Source: a bacterium BMS3Abin08 (GTDB taxonomy: Bacteria; Nitrospirota; Thermodesulfovibrionia; Thermodesulfovibrionales; JdFR-85). Taken from it: DNA of 50,667 bases. Location: positions 1 to 50,667 of the forward strand of contig BDTA01000079.1 of NCBI GenBank assembly GCA_002897935.1, in the 5' to 3' direction. Within the stretch, counting starts at the first letter, position 1. Each line of letters begins with the position of its first letter. Positions 6,867 through 14,963 of this stretch are shown piece by piece. Under the pieces are notes generated by a model, which was given only the letters and a program-made list of their open reading frames with translations, was not told the origin of the DNA and searched no databases. Both the position numbers and the translations under genes were made by a program.

Positions 6867-8780
6867 TCAAAACAGCCCTCCCTGTTTATCTTTTTCTTTC
6901 CGCCGCTTTACCCTGTCGGGGATTATCCGCTCTTTTGTAAACCCTTGGGGGATCTCCCTGAGAAACGGCGAAGGCCCCTGGATAAGCCTCTGCCCGTATA
7001 AAAACCTCTCCCTGGCGTGGAGGATAAACAACTCGTCCTTTGCCCTTGTCATCGCCACATAAAAGAGTCTCCTCTCTTCTTCCATATCAACCTCTTTAAA
7101 CGTGTAGGGAACGAGGCCCCCTTCAACACCCGCAATGAATACGACCCTGAACTCGAGCCCCTTTGCCATATGCATGGTCATCAATGTCACTGCTTCGGCC
7201 CTTGGGTCAAAACCGTCTGCCGGAGTCATGATGCTGAGTTCGTCCATGAACCGCCTTATCCCTGAAGGTGGCTTTAACTCCCCGTATTCCGCAGCGAGGT
7301 CATTGAGAAAGCATAAAAAGCCCCCCGCCTTTTCACCGCGATCCTTCTTCAGACCCCCGGCATCAGGTATCTCCCTGAGGAGTTCATCGATAGGCAGGGT
7401 ATCCTTAAGCCCATGAAGCCTGTCTATCATTGAAACAAACTCACTCCCCTCCACCGGACCTTCCCTCATGGCCTCGTAAAGGCTAACCCCTTTATCCCTT
7501 GCATAGGCCCCTGCCTCCCTTAATACCCCCCTGTTCACACCGGATGGAGGCATAGCAGCAACCCGGTACAGGGCAAGGTCATCCCATGGACACATTATTA
7601 CCCTGAGCCATGAAAGCATACAGTTCAACCCCCTGCTTCCAACTGGATCTGTCCCGCCCACCACCTGGCAGGGAATTCCTGAATCCATAAAGACCCCTTC
7701 GATGGCCCCTGCCTGTGCATTTGTCCTGAAGATCACGGCAAAATCGGAAAAGCCGTAAGCATCGCCGGAAGGGGCCTCCCGGACCCCGGAACGGATCAAC
7801 TTATAGTGACTCGTGCCACCTATTCTCCGTTCTATCTCCCCCACTATAATCTCCCCTTCCGACTTTTCATCAGGGACGGAGATAACGGTAATAGGCACAC
7901 CATCCTCCCTGACGGAAACGACCTCTTTCTCCAGCCTCCGGATGTTATTCCTGATCATACTGCCGGAGGCATTCAGCACCGTTGCAGTTGAGCGGTAATT
8001 TTCGGTGAGGGTGATTCTCCTGACGCCCCTGAAATCATCCTCAAAGCGCAGGAAGTTAACAACATCCGCCCCCCTGAAGCCGTAAATTGCCTGATCGGGG
8101 TCACCTACGGCACATATATTCCCGTCACTGCCGGACAGGAGTCTGAAGAATTGACGCTGTGCCGGGTTTATGTCCTGATATTCATCCACAAGAATATACT
8201 TGAACTCCTCCCTGAACCGCTCAAGGGTATCACCGTCCCGAAGCAGGTCAAGGGGTTTGAGGATAAGGTCTTCAAAATCGAGGGCGGAGTTTTCACTGAG
8301 AGCGGTGTTGTATCTCTCATAAATCATTCTCAACTCATCCCCGGGGGTCTCAATGAGATTCTTGATCCTCGAGATACTCTCCGCTACCCTGTCCACGGGG
8401 GTTCTGCCCCTCCCGGATCCACCCTTCAGTATTCTCCGGAGAAGTTCCCTCTGGTCTTCCCTGTTGTATACGACAAATGGAAACGTAAGGGCTTCACTGA
8501 GAATTCTCAAGCCCAGGGAATGAACCGTGCCGATAAAGGGTCTCCTCTCACGCCTGCCCGGCGGAGCCTCCAGCCTCTCTCTCATCTCCCTTGCAGCACG
8601 GTTTGTGAATGTTACGGCCAGTATGTTTTCAGGCCTTATACCCTCATCAATCAGGTGCTCGATCCTGCGGACAATGGTCATTGTCTTTCCCGTCCCGGGC
8701 CCGGCAACAACAAGCAGAGGGCCCTCTGCGGTTAAGACCGCCTTGCGCTGTGCTTCGTTAAGGTTCCTGAATGTATCCAT
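6867..8780 (-). CDS. UvrD/PcrA-like superfamily 1 DNA helicase
   Basis: 637 residues. All SF1A motifs are present: I GPGTGKT, Ia FTNRAAREM, II VDEYQDINPAQ, III GDPDQAIYGFRGA, IV ENYRST, V TMHMAKGLEF, VI FYVAMTRAKD. A 3'-5' helicase acting in repair is expected. It is shorter than UvrD (about 720) and lacks the usual C-terminal tail; it ends instead in KDKQGGLF, matching the QxxL(F) pentapeptide that binds the bacterial sliding clamp. Start ATG 8780; an in-frame TTG lies two codons upstream; no clear Shine-Dalgarno. It is downstream of the EndoQ gene with 93 bases between them, on the same strand, so probably one operon for removal of deaminated bases. Confidence 0.88.
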   Translation of the reverse strand: MDTFRNLNEAQRKAVLTAEGPLLVVAGPGTGKTMTIVRRIEHLIDEGIRPENILAVTFTNRAAREMRERLEAPPGRRERRPFIGTVHSLGLRILSEALTFPFVVYNREDQRELLRRILKGGSGRGRTPVDRVAESISRIKNLIETPGDELRMIYERYNTALSENSALDFEDLILKPLDLLRDGDTLERFREEFKYILVDEYQDINPAQRQFFRLLSGSDGNICAVGDPDQAIYGFRGADVVNFLRFEDDFRGVRRITLTENYRSTATVLNASGSMIRNNIRRLEKEVVSVREDGVPITVISVPDEKSEGEIIVGEIERRIGGTSHYKLIRSGVREAPSGDAYGFSDFAVIFRTNAQAGAIEGVFMDSGIPCQVVGGTDPVGSRGLNCMLSWLRVIMCPWDDLALYRVAAMPPSGVNRGVLREAGAYARDKGVSLYEAMREGPVEGSEFVSMIDRLHGLKDTLPIDELLREIPDAGGLKKDRGEKAGGFLCFLNDLAAEYGELKPPSGIRRFMDELSIMTPADGFDPRAEAVTLMTMHMAKGLEFRVVFIAGVEGGLVPYTFKEVDMEEERRLFYVAMTRAKDELFILHARERFLYGQRLIQGPSPFLREIPQGFTKERIIPDRVKRRKEKDKQGGLF

Positions 8781-8873
8781 CTGCAAATAAAATCAACTAC
8801 CCGAATCAGGGGATAAGGAACAGACATATCCGGCAAGGGGGGGGGAACTCAATTAAACCGGTTGGCGGGTGCT

Positions 8874-10148
8874 TCAGAACAGCGCTGTCTGGCCCTTGAT
8901 CTCCTTCCTCTCCGCCTTCTCAAAGATCTTTATCCTGCCGAACTCACCGTCATAGCCCGGTACAATACTGATATCACCTGAACGCATCCTTGCAATGGCC
9001 TCCCTCAGGAGAGGAGATCCCCCGCGTTCGATATCATCAAGGGAGACATCCATAAGTATGTTGAATTCACTGCCGAACCTCTTTAAGAGGGCCATATATG
9101 CAGCTCTCACCCTTTTGCTGTTTGCCCCGACCTCCAATGTCTCGGCAAGCACCTCATGGAGGGGGATAATGGAATGGAAGCCCCGGGCGTCGGACGGCCT
9201 GAAGCCCTCTTCCCTGTCTGCAAGCAGTTCAACCCGGTGCATTACACCCACTGTAACCCCCTTCCCGCATACGGGACAGAGGTAATCATGCCTTATCGTC
9301 TCCTTTGGGGAGCAGATAACCCCACAAGCCCTGTGTCCGTCATAATGATACTTCCCCTCCTCAGGAAAAAACTCTATGGTTCCCGAAAACCCCCGCCCTG
9401 TCTTGAAAGCCTCCATTATGGATGCATAAGAGACTTCCGTATCAAGGATATTGGCCTCCCGTCCGATCTTGACCGGTGAGTGGGCATCGGAGTTGGAAAT
9501 CAGTGTTTTGCCGTCAAGGCCGGAGATCCTCCAGTTCATTGGGGGATCGGAGGAAAGCCCCGTCTCTACGGCATGGATATGTGGGGTCAGTTCCTCAAAG
9601 CACTCCTCAAGGGAGTCAAAGCCGGATACCGCTCCAAAGACTGAAAAATGGGGGGTCCAGGCATGGGCGGGCACAAGCACGACATCGGGGGATGCATCCA
9701 TAACCGTCTTAAGGAGTTCCTTTGCGTCGAGACCCAGTATGGGCCGCCCGTCGGCGGTCAGGTTTCCGATCCTGGACAAGGCGGCGTTTATCCTTGCTGC
9801 AACGCTGATGTCGGGGACAAAAACAATCGAGTGTATCTTCCTGGTCTTATCCCCCTTTTTGTAAATACAGCTTATCTCGGCGGAGAGAAGAAAAAACACC
9901 TCACCCATGCATGCCTGAGGTATCTCATCATCACTCTTAAAGGCACTCCGGAGGGTGTACAAACCGTTACCTTCGGGCTGAAGCTTCTCCCTGAGTTCAT
10001 CGAGCCACTCCGGGTGTGTAAAGTCACCTGTCCCTATAACGGTGATGCCCTTGTACTGAGCCCACTTCCATATCTTCTCGGGAGACATCTCCCTGCTGGT
10101 CGCCCGGGAATACCTCGAATGGATGTGCAGGTCTGCGGTGAAAGGCAT
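8874..10148 (-). CDS. endoQ: Endonuclease Q (PHP-domain deaminated-base endonuclease)
   Basis: 424 residues of the EndoQ family. PHP metal motifs: DLHIHSRYS (I), GTGDFTHP (II), VPAHAWTP (III), SNSDAHSP (IV). A zinc-ribbon-like Cys set follows (RACGVICS, then YLCPVCGKG) with the family block HRVELLADR. EndoQ nicks 5' of hypoxanthine, uracil, xanthine or abasic sites. The last five residues are QTALF, a sliding-clamp binding pentapeptide; archaeal EndoQ is known to work with PCNA. A TATAAT hexamer lies 5 bases upstream of the ATG with no ribosome-binding site, suggesting a leaderless mRNA. Operon partner is the UvrD-like helicase downstream. Confidence 0.9.
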   Translation of the reverse strand: MPFTADLHIHSRYSRATSREMSPEKIWKWAQYKGITVIGTGDFTHPEWLDELREKLQPEGNGLYTLRSAFKSDDEIPQACMGEVFFLLSAEISCIYKKGDKTRKIHSIVFVPDISVAARINAALSRIGNLTADGRPILGLDAKELLKTVMDASPDVVLVPAHAWTPHFSVFGAVSGFDSLEECFEELTPHIHAVETGLSSDPPMNWRISGLDGKTLISNSDAHSPVKIGREANILDTEVSYASIMEAFKTGRGFSGTIEFFPEEGKYHYDGHRACGVICSPKETIRHDYLCPVCGKGVTVGVMHRVELLADREEGFRPSDARGFHSIIPLHEVLAETLEVGANSKRVRAAYMALLKRFGSEFNILMDVSLDDIERGGSPLLREAIARMRSGDISIVPGYDGEFGRIKIFEKAERKEIKGQTALF

Positions 10149-10153
10149 GGAGG

Positions 10154-10159
10154 ATTATA
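10154..10159 (-). promoter_or_regulatory. Candidate -10 box of endoQ, leaderless arrangement
   Basis: On the minus strand TATAAT is followed by CCTCC and then the ATG of endoQ. Initiation 6-7 bases after the -10 box would place the 5' end at or one base from the start codon. No convincing -35 was seen. Confidence 0.5.
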
Positions 10160-10182
10160 ACATGAATAATGGAGTTTTTTAT

Positions 10183-10226
10183 GGGAGCAGGGACTCAATG
10201 CCCCGGGGCATTGAGTCCCTGCTCCC
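10183..10226. repeat. Perfect 44-bp palindrome between hcp and endoQ
   Basis: The 22-base arm starts GGGAGCAGGGACTCAATG and ends CCCC; the second arm is its exact reverse complement with no loop. A T-run lies 5' of it on the plus strand only, so it is not a canonical terminator for hcp, although a 22-bp stem could stop transcription or stabilise the hcp 3' end. Confidence 0.85.
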
Positions 10227-10274
10227 GAAGGAGTTTCTACGAGATGATACCTCCCTGCAGGAGGAGGGCTTTCA

Positions 10275-11939
10275 TTATGCTGCCCGCTCACACCTCTGCA
10301 CTGTTGCACCGAGTATTGCCTTGAGGTCCTCACAGGGTGTCGTAATCGGCTTGATGCCGAATGTATCCACAAGGATCTTCAATACATTGGGCGTGATAAA
10401 GGCGGGGAGTGTCGGACCAAGCCTGATATCCTTTATACCGAGGTGAAAGAGTGTTAGAAGTATAGCTACCGCCTTCTGTTCATACCAGGAGAGCACCATC
10501 GAAAGAGGCAGTTCATTCACTTCCACATTGAATGCCTTTGAAAGGGCAAGTGCTATCTGTATGGCGGAGTATGCGTCGTTACACTGACCGACGTCGAGGA
10601 GCCTGGGAATCCCGTTAATGTCTCCGAGATCCATATCAAAGAAGCGGAACTTTCCACATGCAAGCGTCAATACCACACAGTCATCGGGCACGCGTTCCAC
10701 AAACTCGGTGTAGTAGCTTCTCCCCGGCTTTGACCCGTCACAGCCGCCTACCAGGAAGAAGTGACTGATCTCCCTGTTCTTGACCGCCTCCACGACCTTG
10801 TCAGCCACGGACATCACGGCATTCCTTGCAAACCCTGTTGTGACATGCCTGTCCCCGCTGTCTTCGGTGAAGCCGGGCATTTCAAGGGCCTTCTCAACCA
10901 CGGGACTGAAATCCCCGTTGGATATATGAGGAATGCCGGGCCAGCTCACTACTCCGCTTGTAAAGAGATTCCCCTCATAGGAGTTAAGGGGCTTCTGTAT
11001 GCAGTTGGTGGTCATTACGATTGCTCCGGGGAACTCGGCAAACTCCTTCTGCTGGTTCTGCCACGCAGTGCCGTAATGTCCGTAAAAATGTCCGTACTTT
11101 TTCAGCCCGGGGTAACCGTGACAGGGAAGCATCTCACCGTGGGTGTACACATATATTCCTTTGCCCTCGGACTGCTTGAGAATCACCTCAAGGTCCTTGA
11201 GATCATGTCCTGAGACGAGTATCGCCTTGCCCTTTTTTGCTCCAAGGGGAACCCTCGTCGGTACGGGATGTCCGTAGCTCCCTGTGTTTGCCAGGTCAAG
11301 AAGTTCCATTACCCTGAGGTTAACCTCTCCCGCTTTCAGAACCATCTGAAGCCAGTCATCGAGGGGAATATCGCTTCTGTTCATGGCAGCAAGGCTTTCA
11401 TGGATGAATGCATAGACCGCATCATCCTCCTGTCCAAGGATCTGGGCGTGATCTGCATATGCAGCTATCCCCTTCATACCATAGAGAAGGATGTCCTGGA
11501 GTGACTGGACATCTGCTTCGACATCCGGGGCTCTCCTTGCCTGCTCAAGGGCTTCACCCTCTTTAATCAACCCCTGGAGGGTCTCTGAAGGCCTGAAAAC
11601 TGCCGGTTCCGGAGGATTACCCAGGGGGCGGCCTGCCTTGGCCTCAACCTTCTCCCTCATACCGTCCCTGAGTTGAACGGACCTATAGATCAGCTCTCCG
11701 AGCTTCTCGGCGCTGAAGTTAACATTTGTAAGGGTGGAAAACAGGGCTTCCACCGTAAAGACATTCACATCCCTGTCTGTAATCCCCAGCTTTCTCCCCT
11801 CAGATGCATAGTAAGACAAACCCTTAAGGGTACGGATGAGGAGATCCTGGAGCGCAGCCACCTCCGGCTTTTTTCCGCAGGTACCCGAAACGCTGCAGGC
11901 CCCGCCTTTACCAACCTGTTCACACTGATTACAAAACAT
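10275..11939 (-). CDS. hcp: Hybrid cluster protein / hydroxylamine reductase, class I
   Basis: 554 residues. N-terminal cysteines C3-x2-C6-x8-C15-x5-C21 (MFCNQCEQ ... ACSVSGTC) fit class I Hcp of strict anaerobes. Hybrid-cluster ligands are recognisable in VSGHDLKDLE, THGEMLPCHGYPGLKKY, MTTNCIQKP, LACGKFRF, LPLSMVLSWYEQKA. Hcp reduces NO to N2O or protects against nitrosative stress (hydroxylamine reduction was the earlier assignment). ATG 11939 follows AAGGAGG on the minus strand; an in-frame upstream start at 11987 lacks support. The gene is divergent from a Crp/Fnr regulator, with a TTGA-N6-TCAA site in the shared region, as in HcpR regulons. Confidence 0.95.
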   Translation of the reverse strand: MFCNQCEQVGKGGACSVSGTCGKKPEVAALQDLLIRTLKGLSYYASEGRKLGITDRDVNVFTVEALFSTLTNVNFSAEKLGELIYRSVQLRDGMREKVEAKAGRPLGNPPEPAVFRPSETLQGLIKEGEALEQARRAPDVEADVQSLQDILLYGMKGIAAYADHAQILGQEDDAVYAFIHESLAAMNRSDIPLDDWLQMVLKAGEVNLRVMELLDLANTGSYGHPVPTRVPLGAKKGKAILVSGHDLKDLEVILKQSEGKGIYVYTHGEMLPCHGYPGLKKYGHFYGHYGTAWQNQQKEFAEFPGAIVMTTNCIQKPLNSYEGNLFTSGVVSWPGIPHISNGDFSPVVEKALEMPGFTEDSGDRHVTTGFARNAVMSVADKVVEAVKNREISHFFLVGGCDGSKPGRSYYTEFVERVPDDCVVLTLACGKFRFFDMDLGDINGIPRLLDVGQCNDAYSAIQIALALSKAFNVEVNELPLSMVLSWYEQKAVAILLTLFHLGIKDIRLGPTLPAFITPNVLKILVDTFGIKPITTPCEDLKAILGATVQRCERAA

Positions 11940-12030
11940 ATGAAACCTCCTTGTAGTGATTTTATGGTATGGCCGATAGCCTTCCATGCACTTTTCGCTC
12001 TTATTCTAACGTTACTGTCCAGGTTTGTCC

Positions 12031-12044
12031 TTGACTTAGATCAA
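12031..12044. promoter_or_regulatory. Crp/Fnr-type operator TTGACTTAGATCAA
   Basis: An inverted TTGA-N6-TCAA repeat lies 92 bases upstream of hcp and 56 bases upstream of the divergent Crp/Fnr gene. It resembles FNR (TTGAT-N4-ATCAA) and HcpR (TTGACC-type) sites. An almost identical site is at 28435-28448. Confidence 0.65.
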
Positions 12045-12099
12045 CTAAAAGCTTTATTTTCAAATATGGCTGATATGCTTTTTTATTGATGGAGGGCTG

Positions 12100-12786
12100 A
12101 TGGACCTACAGAGGATTATTTCAGGCATCCCCATGTTTCGGGAATTGCCCGTGGAGCAGATTGAAGAAGTAGCAGACATTGCGGTGGAGCACTCCTACAG
12201 AAAGGGAAAGATTATATTTTCAGAGGGAGAGGCTGCCACGGGATTTTATGTTGTAATATCGGGGCTGGTGAAGATATTCAAAATCTCAGCCGACGGTAAA
12301 GAGCAGATCCTTCATCTTACGACTTCGGGGCAGCCCTTTGGGGAGGTACCGATGTTTTCAGGCACCAATTTCCCTGCAAATGCTGAAACAGTGGAGAAAA
12401 GCAGGGTTTTGTTCTTTCCCAGAGATCAGTTCCTTGAGCTGCTGAAACGAGACCCCAATCTCTCCATGAAACTCCTTGCCGACTTTTCACGGCGGCTCCG
12501 TTACCTGATCCGATTGATCGAGGAGTTATCCCTGAAGGAAGTCCCGGCAAGGCTATCTGCTTACCTCCTTTATCTGAGCGAAAAAAACGAAGACTCTGAC
12601 GACGTTCACCTGCCGGTAACAAAGGGACATCTTGCAGCCCTGCTCGGGACTATACCGGAAACGCTGTCACGGATCCTCAGCCGTATGAGCAGCCGGGGAC
12701 TGATCGAGGTCAGGGGAAGGAAGATCAGGCTTATTGACCGGCCGTCATTAGAGGAACTCTCGGCAGGTGGCAAGTCATTTCAGTAG
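12100..12786 (+). CDS. Crp/Fnr-family regulator, probable HcpR-type
   Basis: 228 residues: cyclic-nucleotide-binding fold at residues 10-125 (FSEGEAATGFYVVISGLVKIFK; LHLTTSGQPFGEVPMFSG) and C-terminal winged helix with recognition helix around TKGHLAALLGTIPETLSRILSRM. There is no N-terminal Cys cluster as in FNR, so an Fe-S O2 sensor is unlikely; heme- or ligand-binding HcpR/Dnr-like sensing of NO fits the divergent hcp neighbour (inference). A GGAGGG ribosome-binding site precedes ATG 12100. It probably regulates hcp and itself through the operator at 12031. Confidence 0.85.
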   Translation: MDLQRIISGIPMFRELPVEQIEEVADIAVEHSYRKGKIIFSEGEAATGFYVVISGLVKIFKISADGKEQILHLTTSGQPFGEVPMFSGTNFPANAETVEKSRVLFFPRDQFLELLKRDPNLSMKLLADFSRRLRYLIRLIEELSLKEVPARLSAYLLYLSEKNEDSDDVHLPVTKGHLAALLGTIPETLSRILSRMSSRGLIEVRGRKIRLIDRPSLEELSAGGKSFQ

Positions 12787-12872
12787 GGTTTAAATGAAAC
12801 TCCCCTCTTATTGAACTCCTCCGGCAAAATGGGCAATAATAGAGGCATCAAATTCTTGAGGGAGACACGATA

Positions 12873-13355
12873 ATGCTTGATTTAATAAGGAATATTGTAG
12901 GCGGCAGCAGGAGAGAGGCTGCTCCGCCGGATGAACAGGACAATTGTCTGAAGACCCGCATTGCCGCATGTGTTTTGCTCCTTGAGGCGGCAAATGCCGA
13001 CAGCATCTGCACTGAAAAGGAACTTGAATATGTCCTTGAAACCATGAAGTCCCGGTTCCGGATCTCCTCTGAAATTGCTGAGGAACTTGTTGCTCTGGCA
13101 AGAGAGGAACGCAAGGAGTCCGTTGAATTCTTCTGCTTTGGCCGGGAGATAAACGAAAACTCCTCAAAAGAGGAAAAGGTCCATATCATGGAGGCTGCCT
13201 GGCGTATCATTCTTGCCGACGGCAGGATCGAAAAGCACGAGGATTACTTTATCCGCAAACTAAGTGCTGTCCTCCTTCTCTCTCACAGAGATATGATCAA
13301 TGCAAAGCTGAGAGTCAGGGAGGAACTAAAAACCGGCAGTCTGCCCGGGAGATAG
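12873..13355 (+). CDS. TerB-like (tellurite resistance/DjlA N-domain) protein
   Basis: 160-residue, mainly helical cytosolic protein of the TerB superfamily: helices with CLKTRIAACVLLLEAANADS and ICTEKELEYVLETM, then IMEAAWRIILADGRIEKHED (Asp/Glu metal-binding pattern) and FIRKLSAVLLLSHRDM. TerB-fold proteins bind metal through acidic helices and are tied to stress responses; the specific role is unknown. RBS GAGGGAGA precedes ATG 12873. It is 86 bases from the Crp/Fnr gene and ends at a strong bidirectional terminator, so it could share that transcript. Confidence 0.78.
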   Translation: MLDLIRNIVGGSRREAAPPDEQDNCLKTRIAACVLLLEAANADSICTEKELEYVLETMKSRFRISSEIAEELVALAREERKESVEFFCFGREINENSSKEEKVHIMEAAWRIILADGRIEKHEDYFIRKLSAVLLLSHRDMINAKLRVREELKTGSLPGR

Positions 13356-13382
13356 CCCTGGGCCGGCCCTCCGGTTCCGGCA

Positions 13383-13415
13383 AAACAAAGGCAGGCATCT
13401 TGCCTGCCTTTGTTT
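13383..13415. terminator. Bidirectional intrinsic terminator (terB / hsp20)
   Basis: A perfect 15-bp stem (AAACAAAGGCAGGCA and its complement) with a TCT loop, flanked by A-rich and T-rich bases on the two sides. It separates the convergent terB and hsp20 operons. Confidence 0.85.
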
Positions 13416-13440
13416 GCTCATACCCCGGGAATGGCACCCG

Positions 13441-13935
13441 TTACTCCGTCAGGACCTCTATCTTTCTTGCCTCCCTGATGGCCTTTTCACTCTTGGGAAG
13501 CTCAACGGTCAGGATACCCTTCTTAAAGGTTGCCTTTACCCTGTCCTTATCCACCTCTGCAGGAAGGGGTATCGTTCTCTGAAAGAAACCATAGCTCCTC
13601 TCCGCGTAGTAGTAATCCTTCTGCCTGTCTTCCTTCTCCTCTTTCTTTTCACCCTTTATGGTAATCACATCGTCGTCCAGGATGACATCTACGTCCTTCT
13701 CGTCCATACCGGGCAGTTCTGCTGTCAGGCGATACTCATTGCCCTTCTCCGTAAGATCGACCTTGGGGGTGAATATATCCCTCTCAACCATCGGTGGTAC
13801 CGCAAAATCACTGAAGAACCTCTCAACGAACCTGTCCATCTCGTCAAAAGCACTCCTGAAGGGGTTCTCCACTCTCCTTACAGGCACCTCCTGGCCCCTT
13901 GAAAACCTCCGAGGAATAAGATCCCTGATAGACAT
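13441..13935 (-). CDS. Hsp20-family small heat-shock protein (third of three)
   Basis: 164 residues with an alpha-crystallin domain at about 50-164: YRLTAELPGMDEKDVDVIL, KGEKKEEKED, and the C-terminal FKKGILTVELPKSE. N-terminal arm RFSRGQEVPVRR. A holdase chaperone that binds unfolding proteins. The start ATG 13935 (MSIRDLIP) lies 8 bases after AGGAGG; the ATG at 13941 and the GTG before it are too close to the ribosome-binding site. Last gene of a three-gene operon ending at the terminator at 13383. Confidence 0.92.
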   Translation of the reverse strand: MSIRDLIPRRFSRGQEVPVRRVENPFRSAFDEMDRFVERFFSDFAVPPMVERDIFTPKVDLTEKGNEYRLTAELPGMDEKDVDVILDDDVITIKGEKKEEKEDRQKDYYYAERSYGFFQRTIPLPAEVDKDRVKATFKKGILTVELPKSEKAIREARKIEVLTE

Positions 13936-13985
13936 AGACATCACCTCCTGTCTTGAGATTCTTCACGGGGCAAAGCCCCTTTGTC

Positions 13986-14387
13986 TTATTCCGTCAGGAT
14001 ATCGATCTTTCTGGTCTTCACATTTTCCGACTTCGGTATCGTCAGTGCAAGAACACCATCCTTGTAAGTCGCCTTGATGTTGTTCCTGTCAATATCATCA
14101 TTAATCCTGAAGGCCCGCTGGTATGTCCCGGCGCCGGACTCGGCATGTATCCTTCTGAACTCTGAAGGGACCTCAACGGATATACTGCTACGGATTGTGA
14201 GCGTATCCTTCTCAAGGGTTATATCAATGGAGTCCTCAGAGGCAGCAGGCATATCAACAAAGAGGATGTAATGATCACCCTTTTCCAGGATATCCACATC
14301 GGGGATGATGGTCCCGCCGTTACCGCCCCTTTTTGCCTTCTGAATCTCTCCGCCTTTCTTCTCAATATCCTTTGTGACGACTGCCAT
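13986..14387 (-). CDS. Hsp20-family small heat-shock protein (second of three)
   Basis: 133 residues, alpha-crystallin domain from about residue 27: PDVDILEKGDHYILFVDMP, DTLTIRSSISVEVPSEFRR, YKDGVLALTIPKSE. The N-terminal arm is short and Lys/Gly-rich. Compared with its two neighbours the conserved A-x-LPG loop reads VDMPAASED, so it is a divergent paralogue that may mix with the others in oligomers (inference). RBS AAGGAGGTGG precedes ATG 14387. Confidence 0.92.
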   Translation of the reverse strand: MAVVTKDIEKKGGEIQKAKRGGNGGTIIPDVDILEKGDHYILFVDMPAASEDSIDITLEKDTLTIRSSISVEVPSEFRRIHAESGAGTYQRAFRINDDIDRNNIKATYKDGVLALTIPKSENVKTRKIDILTE

Positions 14388-14438
14388 AGTACCACCTCCT
14401 TAAAAACCTCAATCTCAGGGGAAGCCCCCGGTATGTTC

Positions 14439-14891
14439 TTATGATTCAAGGGCGATCTTTTTCGGCTTATCCTCCTCGGAACGGGGCAGTGTAATATAGA
14501 GAATCCCCTTTGAGTACCTCGCCTTCACTCTGTCGGCATCAGCATGGAAGGGAAGTTCAATGGTCCTTGAAAACTCACCAATCCAGCGCTCTCTCAGGTG
14601 ATACCGCTCATCTTTTTCAGGCTCGACACCTTTCCTCTTGCCCTTTATCGTCAGTGTACTGCCGGTAACGGTGATCTCCACGTCCTCTTTCTTCACCCCG
14701 GGCAGCTCAGCAGTAACCAATACACCGTCATGATTCTGGTATATGTCCATGCGGGGGTACCGGTACCCGGTTCTCAGGTCAAGGCCTGAAAAGATACTGT
14801 CCATTTCCCTGTTGAGACGACTCAGTTCATGCTCCATTCTGCTGAACTCATACCACGGATCAAATCTCCTTTCCAGTTCACTCTGCAACAT
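14439..14891 (-). CDS. Hsp20-family small heat-shock protein (first of three)
   Basis: 150 residues: N-terminal arm RRFDPWYEFSRMEHELSRL, alpha-crystallin domain with VLVTAELPGVKKEDVEI, STLTIKGKRKG, YSKGILYITLPRSEED. First gene of the operon, 51 bases before the second. RBS AGGAGGTGATGAATT before ATG 14891. A consensus sigma-54 promoter ends about 58 bases upstream of the start codon, unusual for a heat-shock gene. Confidence 0.93.
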   Translation of the reverse strand: MLQSELERRFDPWYEFSRMEHELSRLNREMDSIFSGLDLRTGYRYPRMDIYQNHDGVLVTAELPGVKKEDVEITVTGSTLTIKGKRKGVEPEKDERYHLRERWIGEFSRTIELPFHADADRVKARYSKGILYITLPRSEEDKPKKIALES

Positions 14892-14948
14892 AATTCATCA
14901 CCTCCTGAAATAGTTTTTTAATAGTTCTTCAACTCATTTTATTTAATA

Positions 14949-14963
14949 GCAATCGCTGTGCCA
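14949..14963 (-). promoter_or_regulatory. Sigma-54 (-24/-12) promoter of the hsp20 operon
   Basis: The minus strand reads C-TGGCAC-AGCGA-TTGC-TA, matching the sigma-54 consensus YTGGCACG-N4-TTGCW at nearly every position, including the invariant GG and GC spaced exactly. It points at the first hsp20 gene; transcription would start near 14936. A sigma-54 activator gene (15685-17115) is the next gene upstream. Confidence 0.8.
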
